Assembly: GCA_008692225.1 (NCBI GenBank)
Contig: VICG01000012.1
Location: forward strand, 744,001 to 808,000
Direction: 5' to 3'
DNA length: 64,000 bases
Source: Monilinia fructicola
Taxonomy: Eukaryota; Ascomycota; Leotiomycetes; Helotiales; Sclerotiniaceae
Positions 35,501-46,085 of this stretch are shown here, piece by piece. The notes below the pieces were generated by a model. It made no database searches and was not told where the DNA came from. It worked only from the letters and a program-made list of their open reading frames with translations. Within the stretch, counting starts at the first letter, position 1, and every line of letters starts with the position of its first letter. The position numbers and the translations under genes were made by a program.

Positions 35501-35635
35501 CCAATCAATCCTGGATATTATTGATACTAACATTCCCTGCGGAAATAGTTAACGGGCCAAAGAAAAAGGGATGATGGTGGGGATAACTCCTCCATAACCT
35601 CGAATTTTGCAGGATTGAGACCTCCTTACTGGTAA
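32544..35635 (+). CDS. SEC24: COPII coat protein Sec24
   Basis: Cargo-selecting subunit of the COPII coat; pairs with Sec23 on Sar1-GTP at ER exit sites. Exons 32544..32561, 32639..34250, 34304..35484 and 35549..35635 encode 965 aa. The 18-base first exon codes MAQPPF; then QQQAYYGGQSAYPPG opens a Pro/Gln-rich N-terminus. The zinc finger is CHRCRAYINPF with CNMC (residues about 255-280). The trunk (vWA-like) domain includes LRWIFLIDVGQEAL and VGFVTFDKDIHFYN. Next come the beta-sandwich (SSYHGNFIQHTFGADIEFG), the helical domain and the gelsolin-like domain (SFSRVEEGGVYLVDNGQ). The last exon gives LTGQRKRDDGG and ends LRPPYW. All intron phases match. No defect seen. Confidence 0.95.
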
Positions 35636-37694
35636 ATTCACAATCATCAAATGGTGGGCAAAGAAAAAAAGAAAAAACTTGAATTTTGGAGTCGAAGGAG
35701 GGAAATGAATGGAGTTGTCGTACGACAGTACATGTGATTAGCGTGCATAAATATCAGCATTTAACATCCAAATTTCGATCTCGACTCAAAGCCCCTTTCT
35801 TCAAACCATTTCAAAATCTCATTGCCATATTCGGCCACCGCTGAGGACAGATAACCCCTTTCGTTCCTAGCCTAGCAAAGCCAAGATATCATGCCATATT
35901 TTCTTCTGATTCCAGAAATCAAGAAATCTACTAAACTGCAGTAAAGCACGCAAATCATATGTGTGGTCCCGAGCCTTATCTGTCTTTCTATTCCCCATCG
36001 AGAAACCAGGCCGCCGAGTGATGTTCGCCCGGATGTGCCGGACCTCCTCTGGCTTTGTTGGTGGCTGTGGGTAGTGTTCAAAAAAATGGATGGGCATGGA
36101 TTATGTGAAGAAAAAAAATATTTCTTCAATTTTTCCAATATTCTTATTTGCTCCTTTCCTGCTCGTATTCCATTTGTATATCCCAGGGAGTAATTAACGA
36201 AGAGATCACGCATGAGTGGCCGCCGTACTATTTTCATGTGTGGTAAGGGGTAGTACTGTAGATGCAACTCTATTTATGCTTATGTGCGGCGCCGGCACTT
36301 ACTCCATTACCCATCCACTCACCCACAACTAACACGGCCGAAGTATTCCGCAGACAAGGATAAATATGCAGCTCAGCTACTGTACAGTGTACAGGTATAA
36401 GTGGTACAATCACGAGATAATGCAGTAATTTCGAATACAATGGCGCAGGGAAGAAGGACCGAAGTGACAAGCTGTCGGGAGCATAATTGTGGTTTGTAGT
36501 GCAGGGCGCATATGCGCGAAAAACGGTTTTGAGATAAGATGGCCGAGTTTGAATGGGGCGCAGAGGTATCGACTCTTGAGCTGTAGGGACAGCGCTAAAT
36601 TTCGAAATAGATATTTGAAATAATGTAGCTGTTGCGGCGTTTATTTTGAGGATTCATGCGTTTGAAAGCGCGCGGATGGCGTTCCGGTGGTGCGGGTTGG
36701 TTGGATGTTGTTTTGGTACTGTATGAATTTCTCTGGTCCATGTCGGCGAGGGCCTGTCAAGGGACCCGGAAGAGCGTGGCTGAGAGGATCCTGCTTGTCG
36801 CATCTTAGATCGAATATCATTATCATATCTTGGCAGATAGCTGTGAAAAAATGATTGGAAAAATTATGTGAATATTTTTATTCGTCGACGGTGCGTGCAT
36901 GGGGCCGAGAGAATGCTGAAGATGGACCCATCATGAACATGGCAGACAATTGTGGATGAGCGGGTGAATATTTTTATTGGTGGGTTTTACTGCAAGCATT
37001 TCTGGGTCGTTTTCTACTCTGGATGATTCCTGGCTCGGAGACTCATGCAGTGAAGCTAATGGAGCATTCGAACGCAGCATTAATGTACTGTACTGTAATT
37101 CGATCAAGGTGGTCTCGAGTTTCATGAGTCTGAATCGCTCGTCATCGATCTCATATCCGTATGTGTCAATGGAGATGGCACTTGGGAGATTACCTCGCTT
37201 CTGGACGGCATGGTTGCTGGGTAGGGCTTATCCAGTCTGGTCATCGTTTTTGTATAGTTGTTGGATGTTTGCATTATAAGTTACGGGAAAATGTATGTGA
37301 CATCCTAGGAGTGTAAAGGGGGGTCGTGTAAATAAGCGAATGACAATTCAAGAGCGGTTTAAAAATGCGGAAAGGCAAGGCATATTGAATTCTGTCTGCG
37401 TACTGTTGGCATAGTTCCTCATTTTTTATGTCGAAAGCCACTGTTCACATAGACGCTTTTGGATCTCTAAGGCTGTCTGTCGCCCCGGGTCTACAATTTG
37501 CTCTTCTCCATCCATCATCTTCTATCACATGTAAACTTCGCTTCTACTCTATGGATCGATCAATCCAGCCAGCTATCCTTTTGTATACTCGTGATGACCA
37601 AAACAAATTGTAACCCGCTGATAGGTTTGCTTTGGCAAAAAGGAAGAATTTCCCATATATTCCAAAAAACGCGAAAAAAAAAAGCAAAATAATA
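35636..37694. other. Intergenic between SEC24 and the 5S rRNA gene
   Basis: No ORF resembles protein. TACTGTAC-type motifs occur near 36378 and 37085. The pol III terminator tracts of the 5S gene lie at 37674-37690. Confidence 0.6.
37674..37690 (-). terminator. RNA polymerase III terminator of the 5S rRNA gene
   Basis: On the minus strand, TTTT (37686-37689) and then a run of ten T (37674-37683) follow the 5S 3' end within 6-12 bases. Confidence 0.75.
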
Positions 37695-37813
37695 ACATAC
37701 AACAGTGGGGATTCGCTGGTGGTCACCCACCCAACTACTAATCCACCGATCTGAAGCTTGTGTATGGCAGAGCGGACGGGATGCCCAATTCTCTTCAGTC
37801 TATGGTCGTATGT
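37695..37813 (-). rRNA. rrn5: 5S ribosomal RNA
   Basis: On the minus strand the 119-base element starts ACATACGACCATA and contains TCCCGTCCGCTC, then TTAGTAGTTGGGTGGGTGAC and CACCAGCGAATCCC, ending GTTGTATGT. These are the conserved fungal 5S segments, including the internal TFIIIA/box C control region. The two ends pair as helix I (ACATAC with GTATGT). The helix II arms differ from the Neurospora type I remember (GACTGAAG with CTTCAGATC) but remain complementary, which argues for a functional gene. It stands alone, not in a tandem array, as usual in filamentous ascomycetes. Confidence 0.93.
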
Positions 37814-39272
37814 GGTATCTACTCGTTATTTTATAATTATATCCTAGTAGAATGTGATGTTAACACTTAGGAAACATGTCTGGGTGATTCCCTCCCCTTT
37901 CTTTGTAATTAGCCGATGCGCTGTATTGAAATCTGAGGTCATGCTTACCCCAAGGTATGATCTTCATCTGCCACTGTGTACTCCATTGAGCCCATGAGTT
38001 TATCATCAAATTCAAATGTTGTCTATTCATTGTCGCCAGAAAAAAAAAAACGCCTTGTATGTTCATTGAAAACAAAATTATATCATATTCGGATTCTTGA
38101 GTATTCATAATTGCGGAAAAGAAGGAATACAATCTTATGCTTGCAATTTCTCAATCCAACAAATCGGACATTTCTTTTCACCTGGGGAAGGTGGGGCTGA
38201 TCCACAATCACTCAGAACCACTCAGACCACTCACAATGATAACTAATTGTGTTTGAATGGCTTTTTTGAGGGACTTCCACTACATCTTTGAGCTCTTCGT
38301 CGTTTCCGCGTGTTGCTTCCATACGCGAAAAAACAGACCAAATCTTGAGATTTTCTCGCTCGAGTTCACTCTCGTCAAATACCCCCATCATACACCCGCG
38401 ATGAATCTTCACACATGCCACCAACATCGCCAATGTTTTTCTCTATCAGAGACGTGTGAGCGTGAGAATTTAGAGAGTTGGATCATGGTCGGGTTCACTT
38501 TGCATCTGCGCGAAGATCGTGTCTGAAAATCCGGAATGGTTGTTTTGTTGGTTTAGATGGAGCTGCTGGTGCATTCGAGTTCGGGGTTGAGGTGCCGAGG
38601 CTTCGTCCACGCATATGTGTCGTGGTAGCCAAGGGTAGAGATGTCGAATATTTTGTCGTGGGATTTGGGTGGCGTTGGCGAGTCTAGGGACGCAGATGAT
38701 CTTATGAAGGCTGGCTTCATGATTACGGTATTCTGATTTGTTCATTGTGAGGTCTGTTCTTGTTATGAGGTTCTCGGTGTGGAATTTTCAAGGTGTTGCT
38801 GGTTTTTGTGAATTTGGGTTGACGAGAAAAGGTATACGTAAAAGAGCGTGTACATAAAAAATCAGCGTTATATATAGACTGAGAATGGTTCTGTTTGACC
38901 TTATTCATTGATAGGCACATGATCAGGATGCACTTGATAGGGGACACAAATGTATGGTAAAAATTCACACGCTCTCTATATAATCGATCGCGCTGTCATA
39001 TTGACATTAGTATGCGTGTAGAATCATTGAAGAAGATTGGAGTGACACATTGCTCTAGAGGTCTAGAGGTTGTTCCTGCGCTGCTCGGTTCTCTCTTCCT
39101 AAGTTTACGATAACACCATGACCACATGAGCCAGTATTCGAGTGCGAGACATTTCCCAACAACCGCTGAGATTCTAATCGATGAGATGGTTGCACAACAC
39201 TCTCCTACCCATCTTCTCAGCCTGCCTGGTACAGCAATTATCAGCGGCCTGCACAAATTTATGATCACCATC
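37814..39272. other. Intergenic, no supported gene
   Basis: Short ORFs on both strands around 38212-38745 have no recognisable motif. A minus-strand reading near 38400 starts with a few Cys (MLVACVKIHRGC) but is not supported further. Confidence 0.5.
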
Positions 39273-39467
39273 CTATCGACGTCGTATCGGATATTGCCCA
39301 TTTCCAGGCACTCGACTTCCCATTGGTGGGCGCGTACATTTTGAACAGTATACTGGTATCTGTTTGACTTCTGGTACGAATTCTGGTAAAGCAGGATTGG
39401 GGGGAATGAAGCGCACAGTGGTTCTCATGTGGCAAGTGATGCAATATCTGATTTCAAGAATGCACAT
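39273..39467 (-). CDS. Small cysteine-containing protein, unknown function
   Basis: 64 aa from MCILEIRYCITCHMRTTVRF, with a second Cys pair in VYCSKCTRPP. The spacing C-x2-C ... C-x2-C could bind zinc. An in-frame ATG at 39602 would add 45 unstructured residues; I prefer the internal start because the Cys-bearing part begins there and resembles the opening of the neighbour at 40084. Expression is not shown. No signal peptide. Related small Met-Cys proteins occur in fungi as I recall, without known function. Confidence 0.4.
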   Translation of the reverse strand: MCILEIRYCITCHMRTTVRFIPPNPALPEFVPEVKQIPVYCSKCTRPPMGSRVPGNGQYPIRRR

Positions 39468-40083
39468 TTTCTGTATAAGGTTTGAAAGTCGAAGATGAAG
39501 ATGAAGAGGAGTAATTTGTAATTTGTAATTTGCTGGATTGATGAGGTTGTTTACTGTGAAAGGGAGTTTGAATGGTACGGAAACTTTCAGGGAAAATACC
39601 ATAGGATCATCCCTTTTGTAGTCATAAGATCACAAAAGAATATGGTCCATCGCTAGATAAGGGGGGTTCTAGAATCTAACGAAGGCAATGGAGCTATATT
39701 CGTTGCCTGTCTCCCTAATCTCCATTGTTTGAAAACAATGCAGAAACTGGCATATCCATCCTGGCGTCGATAATTCCCCCTCAACTCGCAAGATACCTAA
39801 ATTTAGAAACGAATAAACAATGGACACATTACTGAAGAAAGAAAACAAGTCTCAGACAACCACACATTATGAATCAAGAACAAAGAATATTGTCAAAGCA
39901 GCGGTATTGTGAATCAGTTGGCGAATTGCATTCGCTCTACAAACAATAAAGGGTTCCAGATTGCACCCCTCTCTCTCCTTCCAAACTTATCCAAACGATA
40001 AATTACTACAATTCATCATCACTTCCAAAATCACAAAATCAGGAAACCAAAAAAGCTCAAACAACGAAAAGAATAATCAAAAA

Positions 40084-40290
40084 ATGTGTATCTACGTCCA
40101 AACCCTCTGCCCACGATGCTCCTGTATTATCGGGTACTATTGGGAGAAGAAATGTCCGCTACACAACCAATATCACATGCAGGAATACAAAGAGGTCAAT
40201 CACCCAAGCTATTGTACTCGCGAAAGTTGCGTACCACCCAAATATCCCGAAAAATCAAACCCGACTCGGCATCAACATGGTCAAGAATAG
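40084..40290 (+). CDS. Small cysteine-rich protein, unknown function
   Basis: 68 aa, MCIYVQTLCPRCSCIIGYYW, with seven Cys in all (C-x6-C-x2-C-x1-C, then three in KKCPLH, SYCTRESC). The start context is A-rich (AATCAAAAAATG), good for a fungal start. An upstream in-frame ATG at 39961 would add 41 residues. The ORF is oriented head-to-head with the small Cys protein at 39273-39467, and both begin MCI, which suggests a related pair. A minus-strand ORF at 40196-40489 overlaps its 3' end and is taken as a shadow. No targeting signal is visible. Confidence 0.45.
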   Translation: MCIYVQTLCPRCSCIIGYYWEKKCPLHNQYHMQEYKEVNHPSYCTRESCVPPKYPEKSNPTRHQHGQE

Positions 40291-42007
40291 CATCTGAAGT
40301 TGCCATCGAGAGATCGGGCCGGGACTCTGTGACTTCGGAAAAGGAATAGAAATCCGGACTGTAAAGAAGCTGAATCAGCGAGCTAAAAGATCGAGTATTG
40401 ATATTGAAACCAAGATCTTTACCGCAAGGCTCGACGCATCTAGAAAACAATATTAGATATTTGATGGCAGGCTCACAATCAATCAACATATCTTTTTTTG
40501 GACTTTCAAGAATTAGTCAACGTCATCCGTGAAGATGAAATGTGACATGTTTCTCCTTCATTCTGGTTTCCAAGGACGGTAAAATTGGGGGCCGAATGGA
40601 TGTACCCCCTCGTTTGTTGTACCAGTGCCCCTCGAAATCATACCACAAAAAGATTCTCTCACGCTCCACGACATTTCCGATCCGTCAAATTATGCAGCTG
40701 TGATAGAAACCTCCTAAGTCAAGATTCAGAAAGGTTCACCGTAGCACAGATGCCAATAAATATTCTCCTAGCGGCGTACCGACAAGACCAATCACTTCAC
40801 ATGATCATATTCGTCCCACGGTACCACCTCACCGCATTTTTCCAAATCTATCTGTGACGTCGTATCTCAATCGATCTCACCTCTCCATATTTTCTCGACC
40901 TTGCGTTATACAGAAGGCTCGAGTACCGATATCTCGCGTGTAACACTGCACTCGCGGCCCGCGCCCTAACCCTTCTTTCAGATCCGATAATATCCCCTCC
41001 ACGATGCTACTGTTCGCTTCCAGAACAGCGCAGTGTGACCAAGGGAACATGCATACTGATCGATCAATCCAATACGGATAACATTAGCGCAATGCAGGAT
41101 CCGCCGATTTGGTCGAACGTCGTTGCACATGCAAGGAGAGACAGAGTTTAAAGAGGGCCCGAGAAGCAGGCTCGGCCGTGTTTGGATGTGGTACCAGATC
41201 TAAAGAATTGTAATGTTGGGGGCGGAATCGTGCGGGAGGTTGCATATTTTGTTGGGGTTAGAGCCACATATGTCATATTGAAGTGACACTGTCACTGCGT
41301 TGCGTATGGCAGAATTCTGTACATGAGAATTTTGATGGGTGAGTGTTTTCCTTCCAGGGAGCAGAAGAAAATCTCCGTTTTGACGCATGCTGTGACCACG
41401 ATGTGATATCTGGAAACGGAGAATTATTGCCTTTTGGGAAAGAGGGTTATGGAACAATATAGAATACTGTTATTAGATATCAAACAAAGTTTTATATTTA
41501 CTAATCAGGACTAGTGTAAAACATAAAAAGCAATTCGAAATAAAAACCGGAGGTAATACCGGATCCGTCAGTGCAAAAAACTTTAAGCGATATAGCTGAC
41601 ACCAATTATTCCTGGTCTCTTGCGAGTTACACTTTAAAAGCCATGGAAGTTAGCTGATCCTCCTTGAGGAAAGTAATCAGCGCATGGAGTTCCATGAGTG
41701 CAGTCATTCAAGGAACTTTCCTCAGCTCTTTGTCTCATCTTTTGGTTCAATCTTGGATAGAAATCAGGTATTGTCAAATGGGTAACAGCCGTTTATAAGT
41801 CCTATAATGTTTCTCAATTTATTTGTTGTCTACAGAAAAAATTCAAAAGTGATCCCAACACTTTCCCACCGCTCTGAAGCCAGGCCACAGTTTTGATAGA
41901 GCTAGTCGCGTAACAAACGCCACCATGTAATCCACCCATGCTTGCATCATATCAAGTATCACCATTTGCCCCCTTTGAACGCCAAGCAAGCATACTGTTG
42001 ATAAGTT
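40291..42007. other. Intergenic, no supported gene
   Basis: Only short unconvincing ORFs; no clear repeat. The last 200 bases are the 3' flank of the PARG-like gene. Confidence 0.55.
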
Positions 42008-43136
42008 TTAAGACTTGAAAGCACCGTGGAGATTTGCTGGCTTGAATGTTTGCCTGAATATCTCGAGTTCGTGCGTGAAGGAAGTCTTGCTACTTGAGCT
42101 TGATGACTTCGAAATCTTTGATGAAGAGCTTGGGCTGTTAGAGCTGGAGCCCCCGGGGCCTTCGCATGGTTCAAAGGCGAAGATGATCGCTGAAAATTGC
42201 TGGTTGAACTCATTGTCGCGGACCAGTAGCTCGCGCCAAATATTGGCAACTTCCTCAGGCGGGTTCTTGAAACCTGGACCTAGCCCATAGGTTCCGATTA
42301 CAATCTTATCATAGCTATAGAAGATCGCAATCCTCAAAGCGGTTTTGATAGAAGCTTTCATTAATTCGCGTTCGGTTTTGAAAGAGTACTTTTTCCCGGA
42401 GCTGTCAAGTTTGGGACGTTTGACAGTAGGGACGGAAATTATTGGTAGTGCTTGAGTTGTCTGTTAATATAAGTACTGTGAATGATACATTGAAAACTTA
42501 CATTTGTATTCTGACCATGGCTCGTACTTCTCTGGTCCATTACGGAAAACAACTTTGCATATGTCAGAACAAATGTTCTACGTCTGATGAAGAGTCAGGG
42601 CTTACTAACCAACGTTCTGAGAGATAATACCAGCTCGTTCAGGAACGGGGTAATTATTTGTGGTTATATTGTCCGATGCTGGAGTGGTAAGACAAGCATA
42701 AAGAGTGCTTCGCCTGGCTAAACATTCTTCGGGTTGCATAACACCTAAGAGAATAGGTTAGAATTTTAGAAGAAAATAGTCTATCCTACTCGATAAACAT
42801 ACCGGCTTCCCAGTCACCACCTGGTCTCCGTTCATGGGCTGGCATAATAACGGGAATAGGTTGATTATTTTCGCTAGCTGTCCATTCAAGCGCCAAGTCT
42901 ACGGGATCTCGTTCCAAAAAGGCTATGAAGTTTTAGTTGATGATCTAAGAGCTTTTTAGAAAAGACTTACCAAATGTATACTGTCTCGATTCTGTAATCT
43001 GTTGATCTCGCAGCGAATCCGAATGGCATAAATAGGAAGTAGTTGGCCATTGCGGACAGGCGCTACGAATATAAGGAATATACGTTTTCTTTGCTTCAGC
43101 AGCAATCTCTGAAGGCTTTGGCTTTGAAGGAGGCAT
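42008..43136 (-). CDS. Microbial-type PARG-domain protein (DUF2263-like)
   Basis: Predicted ADP-ribose-processing or -binding macrodomain-like protein. Five exons, complement(42008..42450, 42502..42552, 42610..42744, 42803..42922, 42971..43136), encode 304 aa. MPPSKPKPSEIAAEAKKTY starts the chain. The domain signature is PAHERRPGGDWEAG followed by MQPEECLARRSTLYACL; then YPVPERAGIISQNVVVFRNG, and ALRIAIFYSYDKIVIGTYGLG near the end. Canonical PARG has GGG...QEE; here GGD and PEE replace these, a variant I associate with fungal members, so activity is uncertain. A Ser-rich insert (about residues 250-275) contains GSSSNSPSSSSKISK. Introns of 48-58 bases all keep phase 1; the last acceptor was chosen (CAAG at 42451) because the nearer CAG breaks the frame. 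The natural substrate is unknown. Confidence 0.82.
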
Positions 43137-44429
43137 GTTAGAGCTATGTATAATACCAATCGATGCCTTGATATGAAGTTACCAAAACGGAAGAGTTTAT
43201 CAAATTTGATGCGCGATGATCTGGGAAACGACGGCGAAAGAAAGGGCATAGCTCAAGCATTATATAGAGAACGGGACATGTAATTCAAAAAAAAAAGTAA
43301 TAGCTGTGAACGAGTAGCCCACATTCCTGACGCACGATCTCGATCACAGACCTGAAGCTGACAGGTTACCAAAACTATTGTTAATTGAGAACAGTCATAT
43401 TGGGATTGACTTTTTAGCCCCAGACTCTGTGAGTCAAGATCATTTCCACAGAGCTGAAGATATATCAACAGTGAAAGAGTAGCGGACAATATGGGTCGCA
43501 GCTTCCGAGTCCTTGCTACCAAGTGACAAAATCTATGCATGTTACCGGAGACGGTCCCAAAGATCTTTTGATCAAATCCTGCATGTTACATAAGATTCGC
43601 GAGAAATAGATCTGTCAACTCTCTCGTCATCTCGAGGTAAGGTATATGAGGAACAAGATTGGTCCGTGCTGATTCGAACTGGTTCAGAATGATAACGGGT
43701 ATAGACAGTAATGGATTGCCGGTATTGTGTAACGTTCCACAAAAAGGGGGTGCATTCCATTCCAGAGAATATACCTTGAATCGTTGTGCAAGGCTATAGT
43801 CAGTACACTGTACCATAGAATGATGCGTATGGCTGATTATACACAACAAAACAAAGTATCTAAGAAGTAATAGGAAATTCTCTCCAATTTATGAATTGCT
43901 TTTCCAGCGCCCAAACTCATAACCCAAGCAGTTTATGATGTGCTTATGAGCCCCTGACGAGGATTTTGGCTGGGTCTTTTTTTAGATTTGACGGTTGATT
44001 GTGTAAAGCTTTGTATACCGACTAGATATACCGCAATCAACAGACTAATAAACTAATAGTCTAGTCAGAAGAGATGTACGTTGTATATTTTGAACAATTT
44101 GTTTAATGATCAGATCTGATGAAAAGTTAGGATTATCAGCCAACGGCTCGGATCGTTTCGGCTCGGGCAGATATAGAATTACCTAGGTAGAACTTAACCT
44201 TGACCTAATTCGTTGAAGCTATATTTAGCGCGCGTTTACGGCGACCTTAACTTGCCAATATATCTTCTAATATCAGAAACTTGACATAAACGCATAACAT
44301 TCAAAAAGAATGCACAATACAAGAACATATCAAACAGGCAGGCAACCACAATTCTTCCATTTGGGATTCGATATTGATCTTATCGATCTTTTTGAGTCGT
44401 CCGCTCTTTCATAGATCGAATAAGAAATA
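43137..44429. other. Intergenic between divergent PARG-like and AsnRS genes
   Basis: Promoters of both genes. No ORF with recognisable protein features and no notable repeat. Confidence 0.6.
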
Positions 44430-46085
44430 ATGGTACACCCCCGATTGTTATCAAGATGTGTCACACAATCTTTGACTCAATCGAGGGGCTTTAGTATTTC
44501 CTACCCTACCAAGTCTTCTCAATTGTCCGTTGCAAAGCTACTTGGGACTCTTCCCAAGGATATAGACGAGGTTAAAGTCAATGTCAACGGGTTCATTCGT
44601 TCTATTAGAAATCAGAAAAAGATATCATTCGCTTCAATTGGTGATGGCTCAAGTGTGCAACCATTACAAGCTCTTCTTACTCCACAACAAGCTGAAAGGT
44701 CTGATAGCCATATAAACAAGTTTTCTTCCATTCCTAATTGATTCCTAATCGTACGATAGACTTTCGTCGGGTACAGCCGTGCGTCTCACCGGATACTGGA
44801 AACCTTCCCCGAATCAAAAAGCACAAAGCAATGAATTGCATGTGCTTGAAGTAAATATTCTAGGTGCCGCGGATCCTGCCGTATGTAAGGCTCGGATGCA
44901 ATACGTTGTCATTGATGGCCATTACTAATCTAATCCCACAGACCTTCCCGCTACAGAACAAATACCATACACCTGAAATACCTCCGCACCATTCCTCATT
45001 TGCGAACACGAACACCTTTCAACTCAGCACTACTTCGGTTTCGATCACAAAGCATAGCTTCCCTTACACAATTTTTCACCGAACAGGATTATGTCCAAAC
45101 ACATCCTCCCATAATTACATCTTCAGACTGTGAGGGCGCAGGAGAAGTTTTTGAAGTGGGTAGTGCGCACAGAGGGCCACCTGGGAAAGGTGATGATGGA
45201 ACGTTCTTCAGATCATCAAAATATTTGACTGTCTCAAGTCAATTGCACTTGGAGGCTTTGGCTCAATCAGTGGGAAAAGTATGGACACTATCCCCTACGT
45301 TCCGAGCCGAGAAGAGTGACACGCCTAGACATTTAAGTGAGTTCTACATGTTGGAAGCGGAGTGCAGTTTTGTGGAAAAATGGACAACATTATGGACCTT
45401 GTCGAAAATATGCTTCGACATCTGACGAAAAACCTCTACTCTACTCAAGTAGGGGAGGAAATTTTGGGGGCGAAGCGAAGCGGTGATGACGAAGCGGATA
45501 CTCTAAACAGAAAACAGGAATTGACCAGAAGATGGGAGGGTATGATGAAGGGACCCTGGCCACGAATAACCTACACTCAAGCAATTGAAGAGCTTAACAA
45601 AAGTGGCCAAACTTTCGAACATCCCCCTACCTGGGGGTTAGGTCTTCAAGCTGAACATGAGCGCTATATCGCCAACACTGTCGGACTTGGATCACCTGTT
45701 TTCGTAACATCCTATCCAAAATCAATCAAGCCATTTTACATGCTACCTTCAGAATCCTTAGAGATCGGGAAATCTTCGGAGACCGTCGAATGTTTTTGAT
45801 CTTCTGGTTCCTGAGGTGTGTGAAATCGTGGGAGGATCTATGCGTGAATATAGATTACCGGAACTCATTTCTGCGATGCAGGCGAATGGTATGGTGCGAA
45901 GTGATGCAGCAGGAGAAGAGGATTTTGGTGCCTTGAAATGGTACACAGAGCTGAGACGCTGGGGAAGCGTACCTCACGGAGGATTTGGATTGGGATTCGA
46001 TAGGTTGTTGGGATATCTTGCTGGTGTGCAGAACATCAGGGAGATTGTCACATTTCCGAGGTGGGTTGGAAGATGCGATTGCTAA
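44430..46085 (+). CDS. SLM5: Asparaginyl-tRNA synthetase, probably mitochondrial (class II); three frameshifts
   Basis: Charges tRNA-Asn. The N-terminus MVHPRLLSRCVTQSLTQSRG is basic and Ser-rich, fitting a mitochondrial presequence. Exons start 44430..44698, 44760..44880 and 44942..46085. The OB-fold anticodon-binding part (VNVNGFIRSIRNQKKISFASI) precedes the class II catalytic core: SPTFRAEKSDTPRHLSEF (motif 2) and GFGLGFDRL (motif 3), ending FPRWVGRCDC. Three single-base frame breaks lie at 44976-44978 (extra A; then EYLRTIPHLRTRT follows), 45376-45380 (one A missing; VEKMDNIMDLVENM is restored) and 45793-45797 (extra T; VECFDLLVPEVCEIVGG is restored). All are in A or T runs while the protein remains conserved on each side, so assembly error is favoured over a pseudogene. 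Confidence 0.85.

Noticed and set aside
40196..40489. 97-codon minus-strand ORF overlapping the small Cys-rich gene
   Set aside because: It overlaps the better-supported plus-strand ORF and lacks any recognisable feature.
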